Shown in pieces: positions 11,126 through 23,825 of a stretch of DNA of 64,000 nucleotides. The number at the start of each line of letters is the position of its first letter. Positions within the stretch are counted from its first letter, which is position 1. The notes under the pieces were generated by a model. The model did not search any database. It saw nothing but the letters and a program-made list of their open reading frames with translations, and was not told where the DNA came from. Made by a program: the position numbers and the translations under genes. Source of the stretch: Liriodendron chinense (taxonomy: Eukaryota; Streptophyta; Magnoliopsida; Magnoliales; Magnoliaceae); NCBI GenBank assembly GCA_003013855.2, contig PVNU02002353.1, positions 1,178,001-1,242,000 of the forward strand, in the 5' to 3' direction.

Positions 11126-13554
11126 CTATTGCAGTAAAACTCCCCTCTTCCTTCCCCTGCGAACGTGCTTTTCCAGTCCATCTAATTGTACTATATGACT
11201 TCTAGTCCACTCCCCGAATAGATCCAGTATTTTATGTGCGGGCGATATCTAGCCGGTTCAATAGGTTGGTCCAATAGTAGGAATTACTTTATGCAAAAAT
11301 CAGCCACATCCATTCACCTAGTGGACCGCACTTGTATTTTGTTAATAATCTATGGCTAATCTTTTTCTTTTATTTTGTGTGGCCTGAATAATGAGCAGAT
11401 GGGGCGGATGTTTGCGCAAGGGCATCCTCATAGTGGGGCTAATACATTGGAAGATATTTGGTGGGTGGACTATAAATTATGGTCCAACTAGTTGGACTTG
11501 AAACCTTCTATTAATTAATTTAGTAACCGAAAGGATGCTGGCTGAGCCACATGCATGCAACAGAAGCTCGTGTAAATATCATTCATGTATCAAAGGGGCA
11601 CACGTGCATGCAATCTCGCCCATCCAATTGAATGGTCTTACCTTGACATGACTTGTAAGGTCCAAAGAAAATATGGATACCCGGACTCGATCAGATCGGT
11701 CAGGATCTTAAAAAAGAGATCCAGTTAGAACACGGAAGCAGGAAGACCCGATCCGATGAGCTCGGGTACGGGTATTCTAGACCCGTTGACGATCTTATGC
11801 ATGCATGCGCAAGCTCGTTTGTCTTTTCATACGGATGCAAGCGAAAGCAGCTGACGTACTGCGCACCGACTAACACGTGGGAACTCTGTATTATGATGCA
11901 CTGATCACTATCCACTTAAGAAGTGATCCGTGATTTGCGCGAGAGAAGAGGTTTTGAGGCACACGTGCCAATTTGGCAACATGGCCATTCATCGAGAAGG
12001 GGCCACAATGGACGTGACGTGGCCCTAAATCCAGCCCCGACAACTCATTATATGTGCGAGAAAAATGGACCGCTAGAAAAGAAGCTGGACAAAGGCCAAT
12101 GACAAGTTCTTTTGGCGCAGGAAGGACGTGGTTAGGTGAACACCATCTTCTTCACCGGAAAGATCTAGAATACATGATAAGAATAAAATAAGATTAAAAA
12201 GAAATATAATTCCAAAAAAATTATAAAATAATTTATTGCATACATAAAATCATTTCTACCTTGTTATTATGCACCATTCCTACTAGAACTCATAGTTTGT
12301 GGACAAAAATAAAAAGTTTTCAAACTAGTCTAACCATGTGTTTTTACACACTTTTCTAAGTCATTTTTCGGTTGGGCACAACTTCTAAAATCCTAAGAAT
12401 CAAAAGATATGATCAAAATAAAACCTACCATTTGTAATAAAATCAAACTAAAATTAGGCTAATCGCCGACAATTGGGTCAAATTTTGCAAATCCGGCGTG
12501 GAAAACCCAACATGGCGAGGATGGTTGGCTATACTAGCTCTAGATACCCAAAATCATATATTATACATCTAGACATTCATCTTGGATTGTAAGATATGAC
12601 TATTTTACGGTCTTTAACTGTCCAAATCACTTCTAACCCTAACCCATCTTCTTCTTAGTCCATCCTAAGCCATGAAATAGTCAACTCGCCCTGCATCATC
12701 TTTTTTCGGACATGGTATGTTAGGGCAGCTCCCACATTCTGAGTGTTCGAGGTCATTTACACGTGTGCAATGTGGGCACGTGTTCCTAGTCACCTCTCTA
12801 ATCTCGACTCAGCATGAGTAGCCTATCCTTTCTTGCTATTCCAGCCCACGATTAAAGGATCACATGCTTTGGGACTTATGCTAATTACCATACGTCCAAG
12901 CTATGCGAGTCCTACCTTGATGTGTGAGTGCCATCCAACCTTTTAATTAGATGTGATCCATGCTAGGCCCAGATCCGAAAATTTATCCTGATCGGTAACT
13001 GAGGTGGGCCACACCAAAGGGAGCCACGAGAAACATTGGGCGGGTGACACCCACCACAGAAGTTTCCAGATGGAATGTGGGGTCCACCGTGTTTTATATA
13101 CGCCATCCAAACCATTCAATCAGATGCATCCCACCAAAATTAAGGAAAACACCAAAACTCCACTCCGAAATTCAGGTGCACAACACTACTTGAATAGATA
13201 GGTTTTAGGTGTGATTGTGCATTGATCACTGTGAACTGTGGTGTGTCCCATTTGAGATTTGGATTAGGATGATTCTTTAAATGAACGGTGAACATGAGAA
13301 TGTCCACCAGATTCACGGTTTGGATTTCTAGATACGCATGGCAAGTGTCGGATACATTACTCAAAGATATCTTAATTACCATCCGTTCGTACACGTTGTC
13401 ATTCCCACTTCAACGATTCAAACAAGCGGAGGATGACATAATCGGGACTGTCATATCATGACAGTGACCTGATCCGCATATATAGTACACGCCACGGTGC
13501 GTGCCGCACACCACACAAGAAATCGGATTGCGTGTCGTGCGGAGTAAACTCAGT
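11126..13554. other. Long non-coding interval
   Basis: No gene seen. Bases 12109-12236 repeat the motif block found near 8785-8900. Bases about 13415-13490 (GATTCAAACAA, then CTGTCATATCATGACAGTGA) correspond to about 33045-33125 and form one anchor of the proposed segmental duplication. The region 11680-11940 has a short open frame on the minus strand with no recognisable protein. Confidence 0.5.
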
Positions 13555-13965
13555 TGGCCCACCTAGAATGTATGTGCTTCATCTATTCCGTCCATATGTT
13601 TTTACAGATCATTTTAGGCGTTGAGCCCAAAATTTAAGAATATCCAAATCTCAAGTGGAAATAATGATTTTCACCATTGAAACCTTTCCAGGCCCCACAG
13701 TGATGTTTATTTGTCATCCAACCTGTTCATAAGATCACATGGACATGGATGAAGGGAAAAAATAAATATCAGCTTAATCCAAAACTTCTGTGTCCCTCCA
13801 AGAATTTTTCAATGGTAGACATTCATTTCACACTTTTGCTGTGGTGTGGCTCCACTTTAGAACTTTGATATGCTTCAATTTTTGGTACCATACCTAAAAT
13901 TATCTGGTACGATGGATGGACGGAGTGGATAAAATAAATGAATCACGGTGGGCCCCATAAAGTGG
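13555..13965. repeat. Foldback repeat copy
   Basis: Left arm (GGCCCACCTAGAATGTATG, ATTCCGTCCATATG) and right arm (GATGGATGGACGGAGTGGAT, CACGGTGGGCCCC) pair with each other, with the family mid-region (CATCCAACCTGTTCATAAGA) between them. Non-coding. Confidence 0.65.
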
Positions 13966-14300
13966 ACCATAATGAAGAATGCAGTGGGAGATTGAACGTC
14001 TACTATTGAAACCTTCTTGGGGTCACAGAAGTTTTGGATCAGTCGGATATTTATTTTCACCCTTCATCCAGGTCAGTATGACCTTGTGGACAGTTTGGAT
14101 GAAAAATAAACACGATGGTAGGCCCTAGGAATGTTTTAACGGTGCGAATCATTGTCCCCACTGCCTTTTGTGGTGTGGTCCACTTGAGATTTGGATATAA
14201 CTAGTTTTTTGCATCATGCCTTAAATTGATCTTATAAAATGGATGGACGGTGTAGATATTTTAAATACACCACTGAGGGGCCCACATTACCTTGATTGTC
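13966..14300. repeat. Second, partial foldback repeat copy
   Basis: It starts in mid-family sequence (GAAACCTTCTTGGGGTCACA) and ends with the right arm (AAATGGATGGACGGTGTAGAT), so the left arm is missing. It abuts the previous copy. Confidence 0.5.
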
Positions 14301-14974
14301 TTTGAACGGTTCATAGTTTACGGTGCTTGAGCACTGACACATTGCAGAGGCGACACGTACCAACACCAGTAAAATAGCTGATGTAGGGTATACCAGCCAA
14401 TCCGCTTCCTCCGTGTCCCCTCTCCATGGTTCTATGTGGCGTGGCCCACCTCAGTTGTGGAGTGGATGGATTTTGTCGATAAACCTAAAACCGCAGGGTG
14501 GAACTGATGCATGGAGTGGATGTCACACACAACACAATGGACTGACGGAGCTTGATCGGTGATGTAGAGGATTCCGGTACAGTCGTCCCATGTAAACGTG
14601 ACCAGGGAATCTTTATACATCAATCCAATCCAGGCCATCCAAATTGTGTGCGGTGTTTTGGAACGAGTTATATCTGAAAATTGCACTGGTTGGACCATCT
14701 CAACCATCCGCTTTGACCCACTGAAATTAGACAGCTGCGATTTGCATTTTTATCGCTCAATTTCAATGGTCACCAATTGGATGGTTAGATTGTCTGATTA
14801 ATGTTGAGGTCATGCTCTGACCACAGTGGAATTGGTTGCACCTCTTTTTTAACCGGTGCGTTTGGTGGCAAATTCCAAGATTCCCCTGAAAACTTAAATT
14901 GGCTGAAATCGGGATTAGTGAAAACGATGGTGGGACCTTTTTACAAAAGGAAAAGAGGCGGAAGTGAGCATTGC
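14301..14974. other. Non-coding interval
   Basis: No gene seen. Short overlapping frames on both strands carry no known motif. Confidence 0.5.
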
Positions 14975-15965
14975 TAAGGTGGTGCCCACCTCGATGTATG
15001 CATTTTGTATCCACAGGTCCATTTATTTTGAGAGCTCGATTAAGGTTATTAGACCAAAAATGTAGTAGATCTAAATCATAAGTGGACATACCACAGGAAA
15101 ACAGTGTTGATTTAAAGTCCACCATTAAAAACTTCTTAGGACCCACTATAATGTTTATTTGCCATCCAACCCGGTCATCTGTCTTGCAGGACTATTATAG
15201 GCCAGAGGTCAAGTTCTTAGGTGGAATCGGAGCCTAAACGGGCCATGCCGCAAGCAACAGTCAGATTACACAGTTTTCAACCAAATAGATTCTGAATTAC
15301 ATAGTTTTCAACCAAACAACAAATTTCAGATGCAATGTGAGTTTCCAATTTTGGATTCCAACATTGGAATTTAAATTTTCTCTAGAATCTTAATTCTGCA
15401 ACCAAACAGGCCCTAATATCAACAATTTAATTGTCTTGTCATGTCATTTTAGACTTAGAAGATAGAAGAAAGATTCAAATTGCAGGTGGACATTACCATA
15501 AGAAACCTTGGTGATTGTCTATCATGATAGGAAGATGCCTATGCGTTTCAATAGCAGGTCTTAGGTTCAAGTGCTAAGGAGACACACTAACCCATTGGTG
15601 GGTGGGTGCATCTTGTGAATAACTGTGTGGGTGTGTTGCCCAGCTAACAAGGTAAGTGCATTGTGTCAAAAAAAAAAAAAAAAAAAAAAAAACAACAACA
15701 ACAACAACAACAACATGGTGCTTGACCATTAATGGACCACATAACTTTTTTTTTGTTTTTTTTGGATTAGTGCACACACCCCACTGTTGGTAAACACTAC
15801 TGTGGGCCTTAGTAAGTTTTTAATGGTAAGGCCTCCAATCACCACTGTTTCCTATAATCTGTTGCAACTTAGATTTGAATTTTCTTAATTTTTGGGCTCA
15901 TACACTAAAACAATCTGGCAAAATCGATGGATGGCATGAAAATAGAATACATACATTAAGGTTGT
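14975..15965. repeat. Foldback repeat interrupted by a SINE-like insertion
   Basis: The left arm is at 14975-15175 (GTGGTGCCCACCTCGATGTAT, cut to the family consensus). The right arm is at about 15800-15965 (GTGGGCCTTAGTAAGTTTTT, ATCGATGGATGGCATG). Between them lie about 600 bp foreign to the family, including a poly-A-tailed segment at 15535-15714. Confidence 0.5.
15535..15714 (+). mobile_element. Probable SINE with A-rich tail
   Basis: A GGTCTTAGGTTCAAGTGCT stretch fits a Pol III box B (GGTTCAAGTGC) as in tRNA-derived SINEs. The segment ends in about 25 A residues (15668-15692) and then (CAA)n to 15714. The 5' end and the target duplication are not clear. A second truncated piece at about 15745-15790 (GTGCACACACCCCACTG) resembles the 3' end of the SINE at 52.8 kb. 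Confidence 0.45.
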
Positions 15966-16279
15966 TCCACGGCAAGGCCTGTATCTAATCCGACCCCTTT
16001 GTATATATGTGTACAGCTATACATGCTATCCTCTACTGTTTTAGAGCTTGCTATTGGATGACAATCTTAAAGTGATTTTAAAGGATAGTTTTGAAAATTA
16101 ATTTCAGAAAATTGGTTTTGTCTGAAAATATTATTTAGGGCCGGTTTGATTTTCCATGTTCCATGTTAATCCTTGGGAAATAAATAATTATTACTTTTTT
16201 CACATCATTTGAAAATGGGTAGGTATATAGTTCCACCTCAAAACCAGTCCAAAGTTATTGACCTAAACTTGTGCACTCG

Positions 16280-16720
16280 ACTGTGATGTAAATGATATAT
16301 CCACACTGGCCATCTGTTTTATCAGATCATTCTCGGGCATGAGCCGAAAATTGAGCCATATCTAACACTCAAGTGACCCACATGAAATGAAAAAGTGGCC
16401 TTAATTTGTCCACAGTTTGAAAGTTATTTCCTTCTCTGAGCCCACATTGAGGTTTATTTGTCATCTAACCAGTTCATAAGGTCACTGACATGTATAAGGG
16501 GAGAACACAAATATCAGCTTGATCCAAAACTTCCAGGGCCTCAAGAAGTTTTTAACGGCAGGCCTTCGATTCCCACTATTTCCTGTGGTGTACGTGGTCC
16601 ACTTGAAATTTGGACCTGCCTCGTATCTGGGTTCCTGCCCTATATTCATCTGTCATAATGAATGGACGGTGTGGATAAGCAACATACATCGCGATGGAAC
16701 CACATTTATTTCATAAATTT
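16280..16720. repeat. Foldback repeat copy
   Basis: Left arm words CACTGGCCATCTGTTTT and GAGCCGAAAATTGAG; right arm words AATGAATGGACGGTGTGGAT and ATACATCGCGATGG. Mid-region CATCTAACCAGTTCATAAGG. Non-coding. Confidence 0.6.
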
Positions 16721-17364
16721 CTCAGTTTTAGCGTTAAAAAGTAGGCTGACACTGCCTTGGGAAAGATGCAGTAATCACCCATTTACAAGATAATTATTAC
16801 ATTTGGCATGAACAAAAAGAAAAAAAAAAAAATCATTTTTATGAAAGGAATGCAGTAAGATATAGTTACAAATTCCATTGCACAGATCTAAGTCTCAGTT
16901 TCAAACAATACAGCTAGATATAAATTAAACTTTCTTAAACCAGTAGCATCTTCCCCAAGAAAGGTTACGAAAATCGATCACATGGGGCAGATTACAAGCG
17001 GCTGGACCATCCAATAGGATAGTTTCCTGCCGTTTAAAAATGGGAATAAGTCTTCAACCATTCCCATGCACGTGATATAGTTGTGTAACCCCATGCTGTC
17101 TCAAGTCCTTCCAAACGTATGTTTCCAGGCCAGTTTGGCCCACCAGATACTAATTTTTATGTCATTACATGATGCTCATCCATGGTGGTGGGCCCCATGC
17201 ATGGTGGATATAACCAAAGGTCTACAATTTTGGTTTGTCTTGTGGCTCATCTGATTCTCGAATCCGTCTGGTTTTTTGGCTGGGGAAGTAACATGTGCTA
17301 ACATCCATGCATCACGTTGGGTTTTTTATTCATGCTCCGTACTGGTTGGTGCTTGAAAAGCTCT
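16721..17364. other. Non-coding interval
   Basis: No gene or repeat that I recognise. Confidence 0.5.
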
Positions 17365-18385
17365 ATAGGTCCTACTACGTGTCTTATCCACATTGTACAT
17401 TCATTTTGCCCCCTCATATTTACGGCATGAGCCTAAAAAATGAGGATAGATCCAAATCTTAGGTGGACCACACCCTAGGGTCGACTGTAATGTTTATTTG
17501 TCATAGAACCTGTTGATTAGGTCACACGGATCTGGATGGAGGGAAAAGACAAATATCAGCTCTTGATCTAAAACCTTTGTGGCCCCAAGAAACTTTTAAT
17601 GGTGGACCTTCAATCACCACTGTTTCCTATAGTGTGTGTGCCTCATTTTTTGACTCATGTTGGACTGGTGGGGTCCACAGAGCTTTTTCTAGCACCGATC
17701 GAGCTGGGTACTGTAGGGGTCACTACGGAATCCGAGTCACCGGTGCACCTGTGCCATTGGAACAAGGCCCTTTTAATTTCTAATGGGACATCCATTGTAT
17801 ATCTTACAGCATGAACGGTTCTGATTATGGAGATCGGACCCATGTAGTGGGGACCGGTGGATGGGCTGCGTGATTGGACCATCAATCACTTTCCTACTAA
17901 TTAGGGTCATCAAATTCAAAGAACGTCTAATCAACCTTAGCTGTCACATATTAGGTTGACACTTATGTTAAAATAACGGCGAATCATTTGATACTCAGGC
18001 TGCTGACCCTTCCTACGCAGGCACTAGAAGGCATGCATTAACCTGCCCGAACCGTTGAAGTCAATTTCACTGAGTCACGGTCCGAAAATCAAATGGGTCA
18101 GATTATCCAGACCTCTAATTGGCAAACATTTGCTCGTTGAAACATGGCTGTTGGATATTTTCATTTAAACCGTCCAATAAATGTCCACAAATTAGATGGT
18201 CAGCTAACAAAATAAGTGCAACTTTTTATTTGTGATACATCTGAAGTGAGATCCATGGATAATATAGTTTGACTTGGGTTGTACCCAGATGCAATTTCTA
18301 TATAATTCATAAATGGCTGTGTATCATCCATCATAGGATGCTAGAGTATCAAAGTTCTTCTCTAAAATAATCAACGGTTGTTAGA
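17365..18385. repeat. Segmental-duplication anchor (copy 1) with a foldback repeat
   Basis: A foldback repeat (17365-17640, left arm and mid-region) is followed at 17870 by GGACCATCAATCA...TAGGGTCATCAAATTCAAAG. Then come CTAATCAACCTTAGCTGTCA and GTTAAAATAACGGCG. The same order follows the foldback repeat at 37.5 kb (37990-38110), so the pair looks duplicated as a block. No gene. Confidence 0.6.
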
Positions 18386-18388
18386 GTG

Positions 18389-19274
18389 AGGGTGGCAAGG
18401 GACCAGGTAGCCCGCCTGATACGACGAGTCCGACCCAGTTTTTGGCAGGCTTGGAGTGACTTGCTTGCAATGTGGGCCACGGATTCCATACATGGCCTGA
18501 CCAATTTTCACCGTGGCTTGGGCTCTAAGTCATTTTTGCCCAACCCAACCTGGCTTTTCTATGCATGTGTTATATCATATAAATATGTAATTTTAATCCA
18601 GAGTTAGGTAACTCATTTTTCTCAAATGTATGTAGGACCTCTATTTGATGGACTCCACATGATCATCAGGCTAGATGATATAATTGGATTATTGTGAAGA
18701 GTATACTGGTGGGCCTCACTCTACGCGTCATCGTTGAAAATAGGTTTGGGATGGTTACACTCATGCTGTGTTATTATTATTCATAGTAATTTGGATAGTC
18801 ATGAAACTCTCAACCATGTCAGACTTTCGAGGAAATGCTCCCATCCATATGTTTATGGTCTTTATCCCCCCACTCACTCATGAAATTTGAATCCTAGCCA
18901 ATATTTTTTCTTTTTTCTTTGTAAACATTAATGACTTTCCAAGATAAGGTCATTTGATTCATAGTTATAATTTGATTAATCTCCATCATTTATGCATAGA
19001 AGGTCTATTAATCTGCAAATTAAGTTTAATAATGTAGACCATTGATTTCATACTTTGAAATGCTATTTCTTTGTGCATATGTGACCCTACTTAATCAACA
19101 GTTATGTTAGAAAATTTTAAATAGTGAATAAGGTTTTTCTTAAATTCCTCATGCCGGGTGGATTGAGTAAAGTCCGGCCTAACTAATTGTTCGGAGCTCA
19201 AGCTTAGGCCAGGCTCGGTCCACAGGTCTTAAGTACCGGGCTGAGCTTGGGCTTAACCTGGTCCATTGTCACCC
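18389..19274. mobile_element. Putative TIR element of about 890 bp
   Basis: The left end GGGTGGCAAGGGACCAGGTA is the near reverse complement of the right end (AACCTGGTCCATTGTCACCC). The interior is AT-rich and non-coding, with GGCCCAACCC-type words near both ends. The ends resemble hAT MITEs. I cannot see a clean 8-bp duplication. Confidence 0.5.
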
Positions 19275-19939
19275 ATTAGGTCAGAGATGCTACAGCCAAC
19301 ACCTTAGTCTATTTTGACTTTCTGTCTTCCGTATCACTTGAGAAAAAGACGTGATCAGGGGGTGACAGCACATGCACCCATCTCTCTCTTCTCACAAATG
19401 ATTCGGCGGATAGGGCCATCTTTTCACCGCATGCGTGACAGCGTGACACGCTAGTCAGGTCCACGCATGTGCATGGGTCCTAATTCGGATGATCTACCTA
19501 AACAATAACTCCTATTAGAATCCTACCCATATGATTTGTGGCCATTAAAGCTAAAGATAATAGTCAAACACGCAGTGCGATAAACTGTAGATAAAGTAGA
19601 TTATGATTGTCTATGGGTTGTACTTTCGAAATGTAAGCCACCTGTCCTGGTGCCAGTGTATGAGGCGACCGAAACGATGCATAACCCTGCTACGTATCTG
19701 GTGGACAGAGATATTTTCCTAGCTAATTAGGTTATTGTAGAGGCCTACTTCACTACTCCATATGTGGCAAGTAGCCTGGGCAATTTTTTCCACACTTGAC
19801 TTTGGATTTTGAAAAAGGAGGCCCACTTTGGATAGCAATAAAATACCTGAAGACTCTGGCCATTGGATTTAGACCCAAGCCGTTCATTTGATGGGACTTT
19901 CCTTCAATGAACAATGCTTGAAGAAATTTAATCCTTTAA
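19275..19939. other. Non-coding interval
   Basis: Bases about 19286-19380 (GATGCTACAGCCAACA, TTTTGACTT, GGGGTGACAGCACATG) match 38115-38205, another part of the segmental-duplication anchor. No gene. Confidence 0.5.
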
Positions 19940-20105
19940 TTGTACTGGACGGTGCTCAGTAGGCCCCACCATGATTTATTTGTTCCATTTTGCCAAATTA
20001 TTTTAGGCATGAGCCCAAAAATAAAGTTGATCAAAGTTTTAGGTGGACCATACCACAAGAGCCAGTAGTGATTGAACGCCTACCATTAAAAACTTCTTAG
20101 GGGCT
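19940..20105. repeat. Left arm of a foldback repeat cut by the LTR element
   Basis: Family sequence (GGACGGTGCTCAGTAGGCCC, GAGCCCAAAAATAAAG, ACCATTAAAAACTTCTTAGG) runs until 20105 and stops at the boundary of the LTR retrotransposon. Confidence 0.6.
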
Positions 20106-21778
20106 TGTGGACACTAGGATCGCGCTCACGGGTGTGATTTTCGTTATGTAAGTGGGGATTATATTTGATTGGAGTTACCACTAGCCAATTACTCTATTCC
20201 TACAGTCGGATAGACTTTATAAAAATGCTAGGAGAGAGGATCCGAAGATCCTCAGTCTTAAGATTACTTCTTAATATGTGGCCGAAGATTCAGGGCAAAG
20301 GACCATCGTTACAGAAAGGGAAGGTGTTAGGCACCCACTTTGCTTGTACAAATGTTCAGTCTCTACTTCATAGGATCTAACTAGCTATTGAGGATTAAGA
20401 TTAATTCTTACGTACTAATGATACTAAGTGTATGTAATGACGTGTTCTATGCAGTGCCCATGACAAGATGTAGTTTCGGATGGATAAATTCACCTTATCG
20501 AATAACTTGCCGAAGCAATTAGCTAGTCATACCAATTTTTTTATGGGCAGGATCGGACTATGTCGGCAAGTCGTAGAGCATATGTTTGAATTAACCTAAT
20601 GAATGCTATGTATGTGTTATGTGCGTATGTTGTGGGTGTGATGCAGTGTTGAATGCAATGCCTATGACAAGCTATAGCCTCAGCTAGACAAATCTGCCTT
20701 AACTCTCTCACTTATCGAAGTGTAAACTAATTGGCCAATGTTTTTTATGAGCATGATCATATTCTATTAGTAAGCCGCAAAGCATACGCCTGAGTCGATT
20801 AGGTGCACGATGTTATGTAATGTAACATGAATATGTGGGATAAGCTGGAGGGTTGAAAAGAAAATGGATGTTGCACGATGCTAATGTAAAATTATATAAA
20901 GCTGATGAAGAGTTGGATGGAAAGTTGGTCGGGGGTTTTATAAGGATTGGATTGAGCAATTTGGATTAGAGCCTCAATGGCTCAAGGGGCTAGAGGTTTG
21001 GTTGGACTAGGCTGACCTGGGTTGGACTCCTCTCCTCTTACTCTCACTTCTCCTTGGTTGAAGGATGTGATGGATTACTTCTGGATCTACTGCACTTCTT
21101 GGATATTCAAGATGCTACATGAATTTTCTTATGCTTGAAATGTGAAGGGGAGGGGGCTATTTAAATAGCCCCCAAACTCCATTTTTTTGTAATTCCTAGT
21201 AAGTCCAAGGTTTAAAATGGCTTGTAAGGCTCAGATTTATGATTGCCATGTGGCACAATTTGAATGGTTGGATAGGATGGTAAAATAGTGATTTTAGGCT
21301 AAAGAGAGGGATACCGAGGTCATTGTGCAGTGCCACATACTTGCACCTTGCACCAGGGAGAGCTCCACGTGTGTTGGGGCTCCCTTACCAGGCAGGGGAC
21401 CTGCCACATAGCTGACAGTGCCCTGGACGTCACCAGAGCCACAGGCGGCTCTCCTTGCTTTATAGGTGGGCTACCTCAAGTGTATGGGAACTTTTCGTCC
21501 TTGGGTGCTCCATTGCTACCTCTCCAGATTTTTTAATGAACCTTTGTGTTTAGGCTTGGTCTTGTTCTGACCTTAGGCTTGGCTGGATGAGTTAACCAGA
21601 GAGCTGATCTAATGAGTTGACTAAATGGGTCAACTCGGTGAATCGAGTTTTAGGATTTCTAGGGTTTAAGCTTCTAGGTTAGAATTTAAGGCTTAATTTA
21701 GGTTTGGCTTTTGATTGGACATATGGGGTGGATTCCATCTAACTTGATCAGCTTGTTAGCCTGTGTGGGGTGTCTACA
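20106..21778 (-). repeat. LTR (3' LTR in element orientation)
   Basis: Matches 24431-25625 along most of its length, for example CTATTCCTACAGTCGG versus CATTCTCACGGTCAG and GAATGCAATGCCTATGACAAG in both. The right boundary is TGTAGACACC on the minus strand. A 22-bp palindrome at 21152-21173 (half GGGGGCTATTT) contains a TATTTAAATA core that could be the LTR promoter. Confidence 0.65.
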
Positions 21779-21792
21779 GATGCCCCTCTTTA
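21779..21792 (-). other. Polypurine tract of the LTR element
   Basis: On the minus strand AAAGAGGGGCATC lies immediately before the LTR start TGTAGACACC, the expected place for plus-strand priming. The next 100 bp contain the local duplication TTAGCAGAAGGTTGTGTGCA / TTAGCAGAGGTTGTGTGCA. Confidence 0.6.
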
Positions 21793-22966
21793 GCAGAAGG
21801 TTGTGTGCAACTGAATGCTAAAGCGAGTGTGATGCCCCTTTTTAGCAGAGGTTGTGTGCAATCGAATGCCAAAGCGAGTGGACACCCCAACCTCTTTAGT
21901 CAATCATGGATGTGGTCTGGATTTGTTGTCAGCCTTTGTGTTTGTGTCAGTTGATTGCTTGGAAATAAATAACTCACACATATCACGAGTGTTCAGAGAA
22001 AACGTTGCGATTGTTCCAATGCTTTCTTCTGCTTTATAGGTAACCAATTGCAACCCTTTCGCTCTTGATCGGTACTAACATCGAAAAGACCTAGTACAGT
22101 AATACCCATGCGCTTTCTGTGGCCTTATGGGGATCCCCTACGAACTGAAAATGGAATGTCTATTGCTTCCCAAATCACTTTAGGAGTACTTGTTTTGCTT
22201 GATCATCAAAATGGTTAGCTGCCCTGCGCTTTCTGTGGCCTTACAAGAAAGTTACTATGCTGACTTAGACTCGATCGAGTTCTGCAAGCATCTAGGACTA
22301 AGTATATGTAAGTGACCTTTTTCGTGCAATTTGTTAGGTTTTGACACTTAGGTTACATTTCATCTTTTCAACCGTTTAATCAATTTCTTTTGACTAGGAC
22401 CTGGCTTATCGTTTACTCTTACAATAGCATCTTAGTCTCTTACAATAGCATCTTAGTCTCTTACAATGACATCTTAGTACGATCGTTATGTCACTGGGGT
22501 TCAGACTAACCATACATTGTGTGCATGTGGATTCAATAGCTCTGGAAAAATTGCGAGTTGTCGGATCTTATTTAATTTTATGTTGGCCCTGCATTGGCCC
22601 CCATCGAGAAGTATGGAAGACCTTTTAGTGCCTTGAATGCCTAGTGCTCTATTTTGGAAATCTTTTTTTTTTTTTAATCTCCCCACCTTGGGGAGTGATA
22701 CTCCATGGGGTTTTTTTTTTTATTATAAATGATTTTAGAATAAGTCTAGCTTTCTCGGCTACCTCCATTAGGGATACCTATGGATTTTCCATGCAAGCTA
22801 GTTTTTATTAAAAGCATGCAAAGGGTCTGATCTGTCCTCTCATAGTTGAATGGCTATGATTGGGACCAACCTTTATTATATAGAAGCGTTGTTTTTTAGT
22901 TTTCGAGATGGATTTAATTTGTCATTTCACAATATAATGGTTTGCAATCAGGATTAGCTCTGCTGA

Positions 22967-22968
<2 letters not shown>
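21793..22968. other. Internal region of the LTR element
   Basis: No coding motif is recognisable. A short triplication TCTTACAATAGCATCTTAG occurs near 22418-22475. The sequence otherwise appears decayed. Confidence 0.4.

Positions 22969-23019
<51 letters not shown>
22969..23019. repeat. (AT)n array, left of MITE
   Basis: About 50 bp of perfect AT repeat directly abutting the MITE at 23020. A matching array lies on its other side. Confidence 0.95.
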
Positions 23020-23022
<3 letters not shown>

Positions 23023-23569
23023 AGAAGGTACTATGCGGTCGACCTCATGGGAAGTTCCCATGAGGTCGAGCTGTGTGGGCCCCACTATGATGTATATGAG
23101 ACATCCACACCATGCATTTGATGGGCCCCCTATTGGTTAAGGTATATATAAAAAAATCAGCTGTATTCGGAACTCAAGTGGACCATACCAACTGAAACAA
23201 TGTAAAATCATGCCTATAGCATCTAAAAGTACTTGTTGGGGCCCACCTGAGTTTTGGATATAGTTGAAATTTGGTGTGAACTCTTGTTTAAGTCGGACAC
23301 ACACAATTTATGGGCTGGATTTCTTAACCACATCTAATTTCATCCTATAAACAGTCATCAAGGTTTCAACAGGTGGATATTCACTCTTAACTGTTGTCTA
23401 TGGTTTGGCCCACAGAAATCATGGATTGGCTTGAGTTTTAGTGCCATGGCCCACTATGGAATGGTGTATCTGACTGATGGAGTGGATGCTCATCACACAT
23501 CACAGTGGGGCCCACATAGCTCGACCTCATGGGAACTTCCCATGAGGTCGACCGCATAGTACCTTTTCC

Positions 23570-23570
<1 letters not shown>
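23020..23570. mobile_element. MITE with TIRs of about 70 bp and terminal palindromes
   Basis: The left end (GGGAGAAGGTACTATGCGGT) and right end are inverted repeats with a few mismatches over about 70 bp. Each TIR also contains its own palindrome, CGACCTCATGGGAA then N then the reverse complement, at 23040-23068 and 23522-23550. The element is flanked on both sides by (AT)n, consistent with TA-directed insertion into an AT microsatellite. The interior shares GGCCCACCTGAGTTTTGGAT-like words with the foldback family. No coding capacity. Confidence 0.8.

Positions 23571-23630
<60 letters not shown>
23571..23630. repeat. (AT)n array, right of MITE
   Basis: About 58 bp of AT repeat following the MITE. 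It is read as poly Ile-Tyr in one frame, which is not a gene. Confidence 0.95.
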
Positions 23631-23634
<4 letters not shown>

Positions 23635-23825
23635 TATATTGGATATGGTTGTCCAACCCTATTACTTTTGTGATTTGTATGTTGTGATCAAGGTTGGACT
23701 TGCTGGAGATGATCTGATCCGTCATTTCGTGACTTGATAGTTGTAATTGATTGGAATTCCTGTTGGGGAGAGGATGTATGAATTGATTAGGAATCCTAGC
23801 TATGGGGTGATGGAACTGACTCCCG

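Noticed and set aside
23438..23725. Frame with a long Ile-Tyr run
   Set aside because: Direct translation of the (AT)n array and MITE end.
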